A program made the position numbers and the translations under genes. Shown here piece after piece: positions 7,649-16,141 of a DNA stretch of 64,000 nucleotides. How positions within the stretch are numbered: position 1 is the stretch's first letter; every line of letters starts with the position of its first letter. A model generated the notes under the pieces. The model searched no databases. It saw nothing but the letters and a program-made list of their open reading frames with translations, and was not told where the DNA came from. The DNA is from Winogradskyella thalassocola. GTDB lineage: Bacteria; Bacteroidota; Bacteroidia; Flavobacteriales; Flavobacteriaceae. The stretch spans positions 310,001-374,000 of the forward strand of contig NZ_FNCZ01000002.1 of assembly GCF_900099995.1 (NCBI RefSeq). The letters run 5' to 3'.

Positions 7649-8656
7649 ATGAAAGTACTTGTTTATAGTTCTAAAGAATTTGAAATTCCATATTTAGAAA
7701 AAGCCAATAACAAAAAGCATCAATTCACTTTTATTACTGAGGCGTTGTCTTCAGAAACCGCAATAAAAGCAATAGGTTATGATGCCATATCTATTTTTTC
7801 GTCAGATGAAGCTTGTTTTATGACGGTAGAAAAACTTAAAGATTTTGGAGTAAAATACATCGCTCTAAGATCGGTTGGATTTAATAATGTTAATTTAAGA
7901 GCTGCGGCGCGGCTAAACATTAAAGTGGCTCATGTTCCTAAATATTCTCCTTTTGCGATTGCAGAGCATGCGGTAGGGTTATTACTCGCCTTAAATAGAA
8001 AGCTTATAACGTCTAATTATCGGGTGACACATTATAATTTTAATCTCAATAATTTAGTTGGATTTGATTTAAAAAATAAAACTGTTGGCATCATTGGTAC
8101 AGGGCGAATAGGTAGTGTAATGACTAAAATTATGCACGGCTTTGGCTGTAAATTATTGGGTTATGATATTGAAGAAAATAAGACGCTAAGCGAGCAATAC
8201 AATTTAAAGTATGTTACGTTACAAGAGTTGTGTGCGCAAGCCGATATTATTTCTTTACATGTACCATTAAATAATGACACGTTTCAACTTATTAATGAGG
8301 ATGTTATTTCTGAAATGAAACATGGTGTGATTCTAATAAACACCTCTAGAGGTGACGTTATTAATACAGAACATGTAATAGAAGGATTACTAAAAAGAAG
8401 AATAGGAGCTTTAGGCATTGATGTTTACGTAAATGAAAGAGCTATTTTCTTTAAAGATCATTCCCAGGAGATTCCTAACGATGATTTTTTAATAAAACTA
8501 AATGCATTTCCTAATGTGCTTATTACTGGGCATCAAGCGTTTTTAACCGATGAAGCTTTGGCAAAAATTGCTGAGGGTACGATATATAATTTAGAGTGTT
8601 GGAGTAGAGGTGAAGACACCGAAAATGAATTAACTAATAGCGATAATCTTCTTTAA
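7649..8656 (+). CDS. ldhA: D-2-hydroxyacid dehydrogenase (D-lactate dehydrogenase type)
   Basis: Probably reduces pyruvate to D-lactate with NADH, a fermentative reaction that regenerates NAD+. The 335 residues contain the substrate-loop motif R-S-V-G-F-N-N-V (R-S-x-G-x-(D/N)), the A-E-H-A-V-G-L-L-L-A-L-N-R signature, the Rossmann motif G-I-I-G-T-G-R-I-G, L-I-N-T-S-R-G-D-V, and the catalytic His in T-G-H-Q-A-F-L-T. The length and the GHQAFLT block match the LdhA group rather than glycerate or formate dehydrogenases. Its control by a TGAY box supports a low-oxygen function. Exact substrate specificity cannot be read from the sequence alone. Confidence 0.87.
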   Translation: MKVLVYSSKEFEIPYLEKANNKKHQFTFITEALSSETAIKAIGYDAISIFSSDEACFMTVEKLKDFGVKYIALRSVGFNNVNLRAAARLNIKVAHVPKYSPFAIAEHAVGLLLALNRKLITSNYRVTHYNFNLNNLVGFDLKNKTVGIIGTGRIGSVMTKIMHGFGCKLLGYDIEENKTLSEQYNLKYVTLQELCAQADIISLHVPLNNDTFQLINEDVISEMKHGVILINTSRGDVINTEHVIEGLLKRRIGALGIDVYVNERAIFFKDHSQEIPNDDFLIKLNAFPNVLITGHQAFLTDEALAKIAEGTIYNLECWSRGEDTENELTNSDNLL

Positions 8657-8676
8657 GAATGCTATGTTATTAGGTC

Positions 8677-8901
8677 TTACGATTTTAATCTGTTTTCTGT
8701 GCCCACAATAGGATAACCTATGCGAGATAGGGCATGTTTTGCCATTTCAAAATCATGTTCGGTATGATAATCAAAAGCGACAGTACAAGCTTCAGTATTT
8801 ATATCAACTTCACTGATGTTTTCTATTTTTAATAGTCTATTCATAATCGTTTTTATACAACGATCACATTTTATGTTTTCTATATGAACAGTAGTTCTCA
8901 T
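8677..8901 (-). CDS. Heavy-metal-associated (HMA) domain protein
   Basis: A 74-residue single HMA domain: beta-alpha-beta start V-H-I-E-N-I-K-C-D-R-C with the CxxC metal site (residues 13-16), then a helix and D-I-N-T-E-A-C-T-V-A-F-D-Y. It resembles copper chaperones of the CopZ/Atx1 fold. The usual M-x-C-x-x-C methionine is Lys here, so the metal may differ. It has a divergent promoter arrangement with the Mce/Mla operon. It ends 20 bp from the convergent dehydrogenase. Confidence 0.82.
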   Translation of the reverse strand: MRTTVHIENIKCDRCIKTIMNRLLKIENISEVDINTEACTVAFDYHTEHDFEMAKHALSRIGYPIVGTENRLKS

Positions 8902-8920
8902 AACTATAAATTTTATAGCT

Positions 8921-8963
8921 CTAAGATATCTTAAACAATTGAAATATATTGTGATAATAATCA
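8921..8963 (-). promoter_or_regulatory. TGAY-box promoter, leftward (HMA protein)
   Basis: The box TGATAATAATCA (8952-8963) is centred 33 bp from TATCTTAG (8928-8921, minus strand). That -7 deviates at one position from TAnnTTTG. The same TTAG variant is seen at 27975-27982. Confidence 0.6.
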
Positions 8964-8974
8964 GTATTTCAATA

Positions 8975-9017
8975 TGACGCTTGTCATTTTAAATGGTCTT
9001 ATTATCCTGTACATTTG
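8975..9017 (+). promoter_or_regulatory. TGAY-box promoter of the MlaEFD-like operon
   Basis: The box TGACGCTTGTCA (8975-8986) is centred 33 bp from the perfect -7 element TACATTTG (9010-9017). The -7 overlaps the TTG at 9015, so a start codon there is impossible if this promoter is used. Confidence 0.75.
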
Positions 9018-9035
9018 AAAAATACTGTCGTGCCA

Positions 9036-9818
9036 ATGTTAGTAATTACACAAATAAGAATGCAATTAAGGTCTCTTTTCACAGAGATAGGAGAGCTTTC
9101 ATATTTTACAGCTCGATTTTTTAAAAACGTATTTAATCGTCCTTTTGAGTATAAAGAGTTTTTGCGTCAATGTTACCAAATGGGCAATAAGTCGTTATTA
9201 TTGGTTGGTATTACGGGGTTTATTATTGGTTTGGTACTAACCTTACAAACCCGACCGACATTGATGGAATTTGGTGCCGTAAGTTGGATGCCTTCAATGG
9301 TTGGTATTTCTATAGTGAGAGAAATAGGTCCTATATTAACGGCATTAGTTTGTGCAGGCAAGATTGGATCTGGAATAGGTGCAGAATTAGGTTCTATGCG
9401 CGTTACCGAACAGATTGATGCTATGGAGGTCTCAGGGACCAATCCGTTTAAATATTTAGTTGTTACTCGGGTTTTGGCAATAACTTTAATGTTACCGCTC
9501 TTGGTGATTATTGGTGATGCTATTGCACTTTATGGGTCATATTTGGTAGAAAGCTCTAAAGGCAATGTGTCGTTTTTACTTTATTTCAATCAAGTTTTTG
9601 AAGCTTTAGAATTTGGAGATATCATACCGGCGACAATTAAAACTTTCTTTTTTGGATTTGCAATCGGTATCGTCGGCTGCTTTAAAGGTTATTTTTGTAA
9701 AAAAGGAACAGAAGGAGTTGGTAAAGCCGCTAACTCTGCAGTTGTGTTTACCTCATTGTTATTATTTATAATAGATTTTATTGCTGTTTTTGTAACGGAT
9801 ATATTCTACGATTTATGA
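9036..9818 (+). CDS. mlaE: MlaE-type permease of a Mce/Mla lipid ABC transporter
   Basis: Inner-membrane permease of a phospholipid or hydrophobic-substrate ABC transporter (MlaE/Ttg2B family). I choose the ATG at 9036 over the TTG at 9015, which lies in the -7 element; an ATG at 9060 is also possible. The roughly 260-residue product has the family hallmarks: a membrane hairpin L-L-L-V-G-I-T-G-F-I-I-G, then I-V-R-E-I-G-P-I-L-T-A-L-V-C-A-G-K-I-G-S, G-A-E-L-G-S-M-R-V-T-E-Q-I-D-A-M-E-V-S-G, and C-terminal helices. It overlaps the next gene by 4 bp (ATGA), so the genes are translationally coupled. Confidence 0.88.
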   Translation: MLVITQIRMQLRSLFTEIGELSYFTARFFKNVFNRPFEYKEFLRQCYQMGNKSLLLVGITGFIIGLVLTLQTRPTLMEFGAVSWMPSMVGISIVREIGPILTALVCAGKIGSGIGAELGSMRVTEQIDAMEVSGTNPFKYLVVTRVLAITLMLPLLVIIGDAIALYGSYLVESSKGNVSFLLYFNQVFEALEFGDIIPATIKTFFFGFAIGIVGCFKGYFCKKGTEGVGKAANSAVVFTSLLLFIIDFIAVFVTDIFYDL

Positions 9819-10582
9819 AAGAAGAAACAAACATACAAGATCGAGAGGTTGTTCTTCAAGTCAAAGATTTATATAAAAGTTTTGGAGATAACCAGGTGTT
9901 AAATGGGTTTAATATGCAGTTGCATAAAGGAGAAAACCTTGTGATAATGGGGAAATCTGGCTCGGGAAAATCGGTGATGATTAAATGTTTGGTCGGTTTA
10001 ATGGAGGCGGACAGAGGTACGATTACGGTAATGCATAAAGATATAACCAAACTGAACGAAAAAGCCTTAGATATATTGAGATCGGATATTGGGTTTTTAT
10101 TTCAAGGTAGTGCTTTGTATGATTCAATGACAGTTAGAGAAAACTTAGAGTTTCCTTTAAGACATCATACCGATATCAGTAAAGATGCCAAATCCACTGA
10201 ACAATTAGTGTTGAATACGTTAGATAGTGTTGGTTTAGCCAATACCATAGATTTAATGCCTTCTGAATTGTCTGGTGGTATGAAGCGACGTGTTGCTTTA
10301 GCAAGAACACTAATTCTTCAACCTAAAATAATGTTATATGATGAGCCCACAAGTGGGTTAGATCCTATTACATCAAAAGAAATTATTCTGCTGATGCAAG
10401 ACATTCAAAAGAAGTACAATACATCATCGCTTATTATAACACACGATGTGGATTGTGCCCGGGTAATTTCGGACCGAATGATATTGCTTATAGACGGCAT
10501 AGATTATGCAGTTGGCACGTTTAAAGAATTATCCACTTCAAATGATCCGAAAATAAAAGCATTTTTTAAACAAGATTTATGA
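9815..10582 (+). CDS. mlaF: MlaF-type ATPase of a Mce/Mla ABC transporter
   Basis: The 255-residue ATPase has a Walker A G-K-S-G-S-G-K-S, Q-loop F-L-F-Q-G-S-A-L-Y-D-S-M-T-V-R-E-N (typical of MlaF), the signature L-S-G-G-M-K-R-R-V-A-L-A-R-T, Walker B I-M-L-Y-D-E-P-T-S-G-L-D and the H-loop I-I-T-H-D. It overlaps both neighbours by 4 bp in a tight mlaE-F-D operon. No mlaB or mlaC follows, as is common outside Proteobacteria. Confidence 0.92.
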   Translation: MKEETNIQDREVVLQVKDLYKSFGDNQVLNGFNMQLHKGENLVIMGKSGSGKSVMIKCLVGLMEADRGTITVMHKDITKLNEKALDILRSDIGFLFQGSALYDSMTVRENLEFPLRHHTDISKDAKSTEQLVLNTLDSVGLANTIDLMPSELSGGMKRRVALARTLILQPKIMLYDEPTSGLDPITSKEIILLMQDIQKKYNTSSLIITHDVDCARVISDRMILLIDGIDYAVGTFKELSTSNDPKIKAFFKQDL

Positions 10583-11568
10583 AAAATACAAATTCACAAA
10601 AAATTAGATTAGGCCTTTTTGTTATTATTGGGACCCTACTTTTTATGACTGGAGTTTATTTTATTGGTCAGCGAAAAGAGATGTTTAAGAAGACATTTAC
10701 CGTAAGTACTTATTTTCATAATATAAATGGTTTACAGAAAGGAAATAACGTCCGTTATGCTGGTATCGATATTGGAACCGTTAGTTCTATAGCAATGGTG
10801 AATGATTCCACGATTAAAATTGATATGTCTATTGACGAAAAAATAACGCGACATATTAAAAAGAATGCTATAGCTTCTATTGGATCGGATGGATTAGTTG
10901 GTAATATGATTATCAATATTATTCCTGGGAAAGGGGCTTCAGAAGGAATTAGTAATGGAGATATTATTAAATCTTACAGTAAAATAGGTACTGATGACAT
11001 TTTAAACACCTTGAATACAAGTTCTGAAAATGCAGCAATATTAACTTCCGATTTATTAAAAATTACCAATAGCATCACCGAAGGAAAAGGTACAATAGGT
11101 GTATTGCTCAATGATACGATTATGGCAAAAGACCTGAAACAATCTATTACCAACCTTAAAGTAGCAACCCAAAGTGCTTCTTATACCATTAATGAATTAA
11201 ATACGATTATTGCTTCTGTAAAAACAAATGATAATACCGTTTTAGGAATGTTACTTAACGATACTATTTCTGGCAATAAACTAAAGCATATTGTCATTAA
11301 TCTAGAAACGTCTAGTACAGAAATTGAGACCTTATTAAAAAATGTAAATAGGGTAGTAGATGATTTTAAATTAAGTGAAGGTGGTTATAATTACATCGTA
11401 AAAGACACATCTTTGGTCAATAGTTTAAAATCTTCATTAGAGAACATCAACGAAGGCACTGATAAATTTAATCAGAATATGGAAGCCTTAAAACATAATT
11501 TCTTAACGCGAGGATATTTTAAAAAGTTAGAGCGTCAAAAGGAAAAGGATGAAAAAAAGGAAAATTAG
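10579..11568 (+). CDS. mlaD: MlaD/Mce-domain substrate-binding protein
   Basis: A 329-residue protein with one N-terminal membrane anchor (I-R-L-G-L-F-V-I-I-G-T-L-L-F-M-T-G) followed by a single Mce domain (G-L-Q-K-G-N-N-V-R-Y-A-G-I-D-I-G-T-V). A long helical C-terminal part follows, with two related G-M/V-L-L-N-D-T-I segments near residues 175 and 230. The tail ends in a very charged K/E stretch. Mce domains form a ring or tunnel for lipid passage through the periplasm. The placement of this operon under a TGAY box is unusual. Confidence 0.88.
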   Translation: MKNTNSQKIRLGLFVIIGTLLFMTGVYFIGQRKEMFKKTFTVSTYFHNINGLQKGNNVRYAGIDIGTVSSIAMVNDSTIKIDMSIDEKITRHIKKNAIASIGSDGLVGNMIINIIPGKGASEGISNGDIIKSYSKIGTDDILNTLNTSSENAAILTSDLLKITNSITEGKGTIGVLLNDTIMAKDLKQSITNLKVATQSASYTINELNTIIASVKTNDNTVLGMLLNDTISGNKLKHIVINLETSSTEIETLLKNVNRVVDDFKLSEGGYNYIVKDTSLVNSLKSSLENINEGTDKFNQNMEALKHNFLTRGYFKKLERQKEKDEKKEN

Positions 11569-11633
11569 AGGGGTTACAATAGGCTTATCATCTATCTTAA
11601 TGAAGTGCATGGCAGATTTAATTGGTCCTAGTA

Positions 11634-12869
11634 TTATGATTTTGGCTCGTTAGGGAGTGTTTGTAATTCAATACATGTAATTTCAGGACGCATACCAATT
11701 CTTGCCGGAAAACCCAACCAACCCAAGCCTCTATTGACATAAAGGTATTGCTGTTTGTGTTGGTACAAACCAGCCCAATGTTTAAACTTATATTTTATAG
11801 GACTCCATTGTAATTTTTTATACTGAAAAGCCGCTTGCATACCATGGGTATGACCCGCAAGGGTTAAAGCGATATCTGTTTTATCAATAACTTCTTCTGG
11901 CCAATGCGTAGGATCGTGAGATAATAAAATTTTAAAAGGTATGGTTTTTACATGTGCCATTGCTTTTTGTAAATCACAGTAGCGTTTAAGAGGAGGTTCG
12001 CCCCAATTCTCTACACCAATAATTGCGATGTGTTCATTGTTTTTAGAAATGACTTCAGCTTCGTTTAATAACAATTTAAAATCTATCTTTTTAAAAAACT
12101 GCTTAATGGCTTCAGAATTTTCTTGTTTTGCTTCTAAAGTGTCCCAAGTACTATAATCGCTATAATCGTGATTTCCTAAAATGGCATATTTTCCTTTTTT
12201 TGCTTTTAATTGGCTAAAGACAGTTTCCCAGCCTCGTAATTCCCAAGCATAATTATTTACAATATCACCTGTAAATACAATATAGTCGGGTTGTAGCTTG
12301 TTAATTTTTTCAATGGCTTTTTCTAATTTCTCATAAGCATAATTAAAACTACCTAAATGGAGGTCTGAGATTTGTACAATTTTAATTCCATTAAAAGATT
12401 TTGGTAAAAGTCTGGATTTAATAATATGATGATGGACTTTAAATTTATAAACCGCTATATAAATGCCATACAGTATCACAAAAAATGGAAGAAACCCAGA
12501 AAGTAATCCAACGACAGGAACAATGATGAGTGATTCACTTTCCGAAAACAAATAATTTGAAAAATAAAGCACAGAGATGATAATGACAAAAATCAATTTA
12601 GGAACAAATGATGAAATCGCAAGACCATAAAATTTAGAAATTAAAAGTTGTTTTTTAATAGGGTTTACATCATCTAAAGTCACTTTTAGTACTAAAATAG
12701 AGGTGATTAAACCAATAGAAAATAACCAAAATAAAACATGAATACTTGTTTTTAATAGTGACGATGGTATAAATTGTGTAATAGATTGTAGCCAATAGAA
12801 CGTGAGCAAATCTAAAATTAATATGCCAATACACATTAGTACTATAGAGAAAAGAGAAAATGATTTCAT
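11634..12869 (-). CDS. Membrane-anchored metallophosphoesterase
   Basis: The 411-residue protein starts with four hydrophobic segments (residues about 5-30, 38-60, 85-110, 120-145). A calcineurin-like phosphoesterase domain follows with every metal motif: I-S-D-L-H-L-G, F-T-G-D-I-V-N-N, L-G-N-H-D-Y, L-S-H-D-P, and A-G-H-T-H-G. This resembles the YkuE/YaeI group (UDP-2,3-diacylglucosamine-pyrophosphatase-like or lipid phosphoesterases); substrate unknown. It is convergent with mlaD and downstream of the MscS gene. I saw no TGAY box immediately upstream. Confidence 0.88.
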   Translation of the reverse strand: MKSFSLFSIVLMCIGILILDLLTFYWLQSITQFIPSSLLKTSIHVLFWLFSIGLITSILVLKVTLDDVNPIKKQLLISKFYGLAISSFVPKLIFVIIISVLYFSNYLFSESESLIIVPVVGLLSGFLPFFVILYGIYIAVYKFKVHHHIIKSRLLPKSFNGIKIVQISDLHLGSFNYAYEKLEKAIEKINKLQPDYIVFTGDIVNNYAWELRGWETVFSQLKAKKGKYAILGNHDYSDYSTWDTLEAKQENSEAIKQFFKKIDFKLLLNEAEVISKNNEHIAIIGVENWGEPPLKRYCDLQKAMAHVKTIPFKILLSHDPTHWPEEVIDKTDIALTLAGHTHGMQAAFQYKKLQWSPIKYKFKHWAGLYQHKQQYLYVNRGLGWLGFPARIGMRPEITCIELQTLPNEPKS

Positions 12870-13044
12870 GTGTTCTGTTTTATCAGATCAAAAAATGAAG
12901 CCTGCAATTTAAAAGGCAATATCTTCAGTAACCATTATTAAAAAAAAAATCATTATTAATACATCTTGAGAATTTTCAATACTAAAAAGATCACTATCGA
13001 AAATTTTAGTGTTGCAGATTAGCCTAGCAGGGCTTGTTATAAAT

Positions 13045-13965
13045 TTACTCAGTTTGTTTATGATTCATGTTAACCTTTAAATCTGGTATTTTAATAACTT
13101 CGACGGTTGCAGAGGCTAAAATAATTTTTCCATTAGTGTTTTCAATTTCCAATCTTATTTTATCATTGAGGAGGTGCTTAACATAGCGTCGTTTTTTATA
13201 ATCCACAATGTATCTCAGGTTAAATTGAATCCAATTGTCAGTAAGCGATATGGCTAAGGTTGGGTCTATTTGAGCATCTTCTATGTAGTATTTATTGACT
13301 ACAGTGGTCCAATCTGTTTTAGAATCTATGGTGTATTCAGAAAGTATTTCAGAAGCAATTTTTATAATCATTGATTTGGCCAAATCGATATCCGAACCAT
13401 ATCTGATAGGTAAGTTGAATTCGTCCCATATAAAAGGGAAATCTTGAGAGTAATTATAAATAGGGCCTTTAAAAACAAAAGCATTACTCAATTTTACAAT
13501 ACGTCCGCTATAATTATCACTGCTTACCCATTCGCCAATTTCCATCATGGTGGTGTAGATGCTGTCAACATCAATGACATCACCTTTAATTCCATTAATC
13601 TCAATGCGATCTCCAGGTTTATATACTTTCACTAAAAAAATATAAATAGAACCGGCAATACTGAGTATCAATTCTTGTAATGTAAAGGCTAATCCTGCTG
13701 TAAATAGCCCAATAACAATAGTGAAGTCTTTAATAGAGCCAGAAAAGTAGATAATGGCTAGTATAATCAAAAGCGCATAGCCTACAAGTTCAATGCCTTT
13801 CTGTGCTTTGTAGCGTATAACGGTATTAGATATTCTTTTTTTTAAATACCGTCTTATCAACTGTATCGCTATTAAAATAAGGCCAAGTATTATGATGAAT
13901 TTAATAATACTAACTAACAGAGGATTGGTGTTAATCCACGCTTTTAATGCTTCTAAGTCTATCAT
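13045..13965 (-). CDS. MscS-family small-conductance mechanosensitive channel
   Basis: The 306-residue product has three N-terminal membrane segments (about 12-35, 58-75, 80-110). The last is the Gly/Ala-rich pore helix G-L-F-T-A-G-L-A-F-T-L-Q-E-L. The beta-domain Y-K-P-G-D-R-I-E-I-N-G-I-K-G-D-V-I and T-T-M-M-E-I-G follow, with a longer C-terminal cytoplasmic domain. It opens on membrane tension to release solutes. It is the last gene of the operon small protein, cbpA, cbpM, mscS; gaps are 2-12 bp, implying joint transcription from the TGAY-box promoter at 15408-15450. Confidence 0.85.
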   Translation of the reverse strand: MIDLEALKAWINTNPLLVSIIKFIIILGLILIAIQLIRRYLKKRISNTVIRYKAQKGIELVGYALLIILAIIYFSGSIKDFTIVIGLFTAGLAFTLQELILSIAGSIYIFLVKVYKPGDRIEINGIKGDVIDVDSIYTTMMEIGEWVSSDNYSGRIVKLSNAFVFKGPIYNYSQDFPFIWDEFNLPIRYGSDIDLAKSMIIKIASEILSEYTIDSKTDWTTVVNKYYIEDAQIDPTLAISLTDNWIQFNLRYIVDYKKRRYVKHLLNDKIRLEIENTNGKIILASATVEVIKIPDLKVNMNHKQTE

Positions 13966-13976
13966 TAAAAATTGGT

Positions 13977-14273
13977 TTATAATTTCTCGTAAAAATCCAA
14001 TTTATTCCGGAGAGCTGTAATTTCAGATTGAAGTGTTTCTACTTGTTTTAATAAATTGTAAATAGCATCAATACCTTCAATGTTAATATCTAAATCGTAA
14101 TGCAATCGCATCATTTTTTCAACATCATTCAGTTGGTTTGTTTTGATAAAGTTTTTGTGATCTGTAATGGTAATCTCAACGAGTTCGTACTCATGTAGTG
14201 TATTAATAAAGCTAACAGGAACATTGTAATGGGTACAAAATTGAGAGATTGATATAAGCTGTGTGGTTTCCAT
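13977..14273 (-). CDS. cbpM: CbpM-like chaperone modulator
   Basis: A 98-residue helical protein with the MerR-like arrangement of CbpM: I-S-I-S-Q-F-C-x-x-Y-N-V, L-H-E-Y-E-L-V-E-I, M-M-R-L-H-Y-D-L-D-I-N-I-E-G-I-D-A-I-Y and a C-terminal coiled-coil. CbpM binds the J domain of CbpA and inhibits its action on DnaK. It lies directly after the cbpA-like gene with a 1-bp gap, the classical order. Confidence 0.85.
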   Translation of the reverse strand: METTQLISISQFCTHYNVPVSFINTLHEYELVEITITDHKNFIKTNQLNDVEKMMRLHYDLDINIEGIDAIYNLLKQVETLQSEITALRNKLDFYEKL

Positions 14274-14274
14274 G

Positions 14275-15171
14275 TTATCTTAATTTTGATAATTCAGTAA
14301 AAAGTTCTTTTTCTTTAGGGGTGAGTTTTGTTGGTGTTTTTATAACATAGGTGATGTATAAATCTCCAAATTGTCCTTCTTTTTTATATTTAGGAAACCC
14401 TTTGCCTTTGAGTTTTACTTTTGTACCATTTTGTGTTTCAGGTTTTACAGTAAGTTTTACTTTACCATCAAAAGTATCGACCATAATTTCCCCACCTAAA
14501 AGCGCTTTGTAAAGATCTAAATCTACTGTTGCGTATAAGTTATTACCATCTCTTTTAAAGTTAGTATCATTATGAATTAAAAACTCAATAAGCAAGTCGC
14601 CATTTGGTCCGCCGTTTACTCCTTTTCCTCCGTGACCTTTTATTTTAATAACTTGACCGTTTTCAACACCTGCAGGAATTGTAATTCTAATATTTTTATT
14701 ATTAACCGTTAACGTTCGTTTGTGAGTGCTGTAAACATCTTTGAGGCTAAGTTGTAATTGGGCATTAAAATCTTGACCTCTAAACTGAGATTGTCGACGT
14801 TGTCCTTTTGCACCACCTGCACCACCAAACATAGAACTGAAAAAGTCAGAGAAATCACTTTCGCTATAGTCTCCATAGCTTCCTTGTGAACCTTGTTGTT
14901 GCGAATACTGCTTTTGTTGCTGTTTTGCTTTTTCGTATTCTTCTGCATGTTGCCAGTTTTCACCGTATTCATCGTATTTTTTTCGATTTTCGGGATGACT
15001 CAATACTTCATTAGCTTCATTGATTTCCTTAAACTTTTGCTCTGCTGCTTTGTCATTCGGATTAAGATCTGGATGGTGTTTACGAGCAAGTTTGCGATAC
15101 GCTTTTTTAATATCCTTATCGGAAGCGGTTTTAGACACTCCCAATATTTTATAATAATCTATATATGCCAT
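14275..15171 (-). CDS. cbpA: CbpA-type DnaJ (J-domain) co-chaperone
   Basis: The 298-residue protein has an N-terminal J domain (residues about 1-70) with the catalytic H-P-D in R-K-H-H-P-D-L-N-P, a Gln/Gly/Ser-rich linker (about 75-130) and a C-terminal substrate-binding domain, without the Cys-rich zinc domain of DnaJ. This is the CbpA layout. It stimulates DnaK ATP hydrolysis and delivers unfolded clients. It overlaps the previous gene by one base (the A of ATG is shared with a TAA). It is the second gene of the operon beginning at 15383. Confidence 0.9.
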   Translation of the reverse strand: MAYIDYYKILGVSKTASDKDIKKAYRKLARKHHPDLNPNDKAAEQKFKEINEANEVLSHPENRKKYDEYGENWQHAEEYEKAKQQQKQYSQQQGSQGSYGDYSESDFSDFFSSMFGGAGGAKGQRRQSQFRGQDFNAQLQLSLKDVYSTHKRTLTVNNKNIRITIPAGVENGQVIKIKGHGGKGVNGGPNGDLLIEFLIHNDTNFKRDGNNLYATVDLDLYKALLGGEIMVDTFDGKVKLTVKPETQNGTKVKLKGKGFPKYKKEGQFGDLYITYVIKTPTKLTPKEKELFTELSKLR

Positions 15172-15383
15172 TATTGTTTATTATGAGTTTTAGTATACTG
15201 CTTTAACATCTGCTTTAGCGTTTCAAGATAATCTTCCATAATACTTATGGTCATTTGTGGATGTGATGAAGACGGAATGGTAATAGGACTTTCATCTAAG
15301 GATTTATATAATTCAGGATAATTAACCTCAATGCTCGTCGTAAGTCTTATAATTTGATTTTCTATGTCTTGTAATGTTTTCAT
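15171..15383 (-). CDS. Small 70-residue operon-leader protein, family B
   Basis: Paralogue of the product at 5538-5765: shared I-E-V/T-N-Y-P-E-L-Y, S-P/N-P-x-T-x-P, S-H-P, and Y-L-E-T/S-L-K. Both are first genes of an operon under a TGAY-box promoter; here chaperone genes follow. The stop overlaps the start of cbpA. No domain is recognised. The conserved NYPELY and SHP sequences may be ligand or partner contacts, which is inference only. Confidence 0.75.
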   Translation of the reverse strand: MKTLQDIENQIIRLTTSIEVNYPELYKSLDESPITIPSSSHPQMTISIMEDYLETLKQMLKQYTKTHNKQ

Positions 15384-15407
15384 AACGTTATCTTTAAAGA
15401 TACACTA

Positions 15408-15450
15408 TAAAATTAACTAAAAGTTGAATGTTTTCAAATGATTAATATCA
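15408..15450 (-). promoter_or_regulatory. TGAY-box promoter of the chaperone/MscS operon
   Basis: The box TGATTAATATCA (15439-15450) is centred 33 bp from the -7 element TAATTTTA (15415-15408, minus strand), in the 82-bp gap between the exporter ATPase gene and the leader gene. Confidence 0.72.
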
Positions 15451-15465
15451 GTGTATAAATCTATT

Positions 15466-16140
15466 TTATAACAATATTTTACCATCTTCCATCTGGATAA
15501 TTCGATCCGTTTTATTGGCAAAATCTTCGTCGTGAGTTACAATAAGCAACGACAAATCTTCTTCTTCACTTAAGCGTTTAAAAATATTAAACACATTATC
15601 CGCATTATGGCTATCTAGATTTCCTGTGGGTTCATCTCCCATAATAATAGAAGGGTTATTTATTAAGGCGCGGGCTATGGCGACCCGTTGTTTTTCACCA
15701 CCAGAAACGCGAGAGGCTTGTTTTTTGGCTAAATGTTCAATATTCAACATTTTTAGTTTTTCCATGGCATCATGTTCAATCTCCTGATACGATTTTTCTC
15801 CTAATTTTTTAGCAGGAAGCATTACGTTTTCTAAAATGGTAAATTCGGAAAGCAAATAATGAAACTGAAACACAAAACCTATATGTTTATTTCGCATATA
15901 GGATAGATGTTCACTATCGCTTCCAGATATAAGTTTATTGTCTAAATACAACTCCCCTTCATAATCGGTATCCATAGTAGAGAGAATATAAAGCAATGTG
16001 GATTTCCCACACCCCGATTTTCCCATTATGGATGCAAATTCTCCCTTTTTTACCTGAAAGTTGATGTCTTTTAAAACATGAAACAATACAGGATTTTTGA
16101 AGTATTTATTGATATGTTTTGCTTCTAGTACAGTAGTCAT
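15466..16140 (-). CDS. ABC exporter ATPase (MacB/LolD type)
   Basis: The 224-residue ATPase has Walker A G-K-S-G-C-G-K-S-T, signature V-S-G-G-E-K-Q-R-V-A-I-A-R-A, Walker B I-I-M-G-D-E-P-T-G-N-L-D and H-loop I-V-T-H-D. It belongs to the MacB/LolD subgroup by the G-N-L-D motif. It is last in the operon WG-repeat protein, HlyD-like adaptor, permease, ATPase. The substrate is unknown; candidates are peptides, lipoproteins or a small toxic compound. Confidence 0.9.
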   Translation of the reverse strand: MTTVLEAKHINKYFKNPVLFHVLKDINFQVKKGEFASIMGKSGCGKSTLLYILSTMDTDYEGELYLDNKLISGSDSEHLSYMRNKHIGFVFQFHYLLSEFTILENVMLPAKKLGEKSYQEIEHDAMEKLKMLNIEHLAKKQASRVSGGEKQRVAIARALINNPSIIMGDEPTGNLDSHNADNVFNIFKRLSEEEDLSLLIVTHDEDFANKTDRIIQMEDGKILL

Positions 16141-16141
16141 G

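Noticed and set aside
9015-9035. TTG at 9015 as start of mlaE
   Set aside because: It lies inside the predicted -7 element TACATTTG (9010-9017); the ATG at 9036 is preferred.
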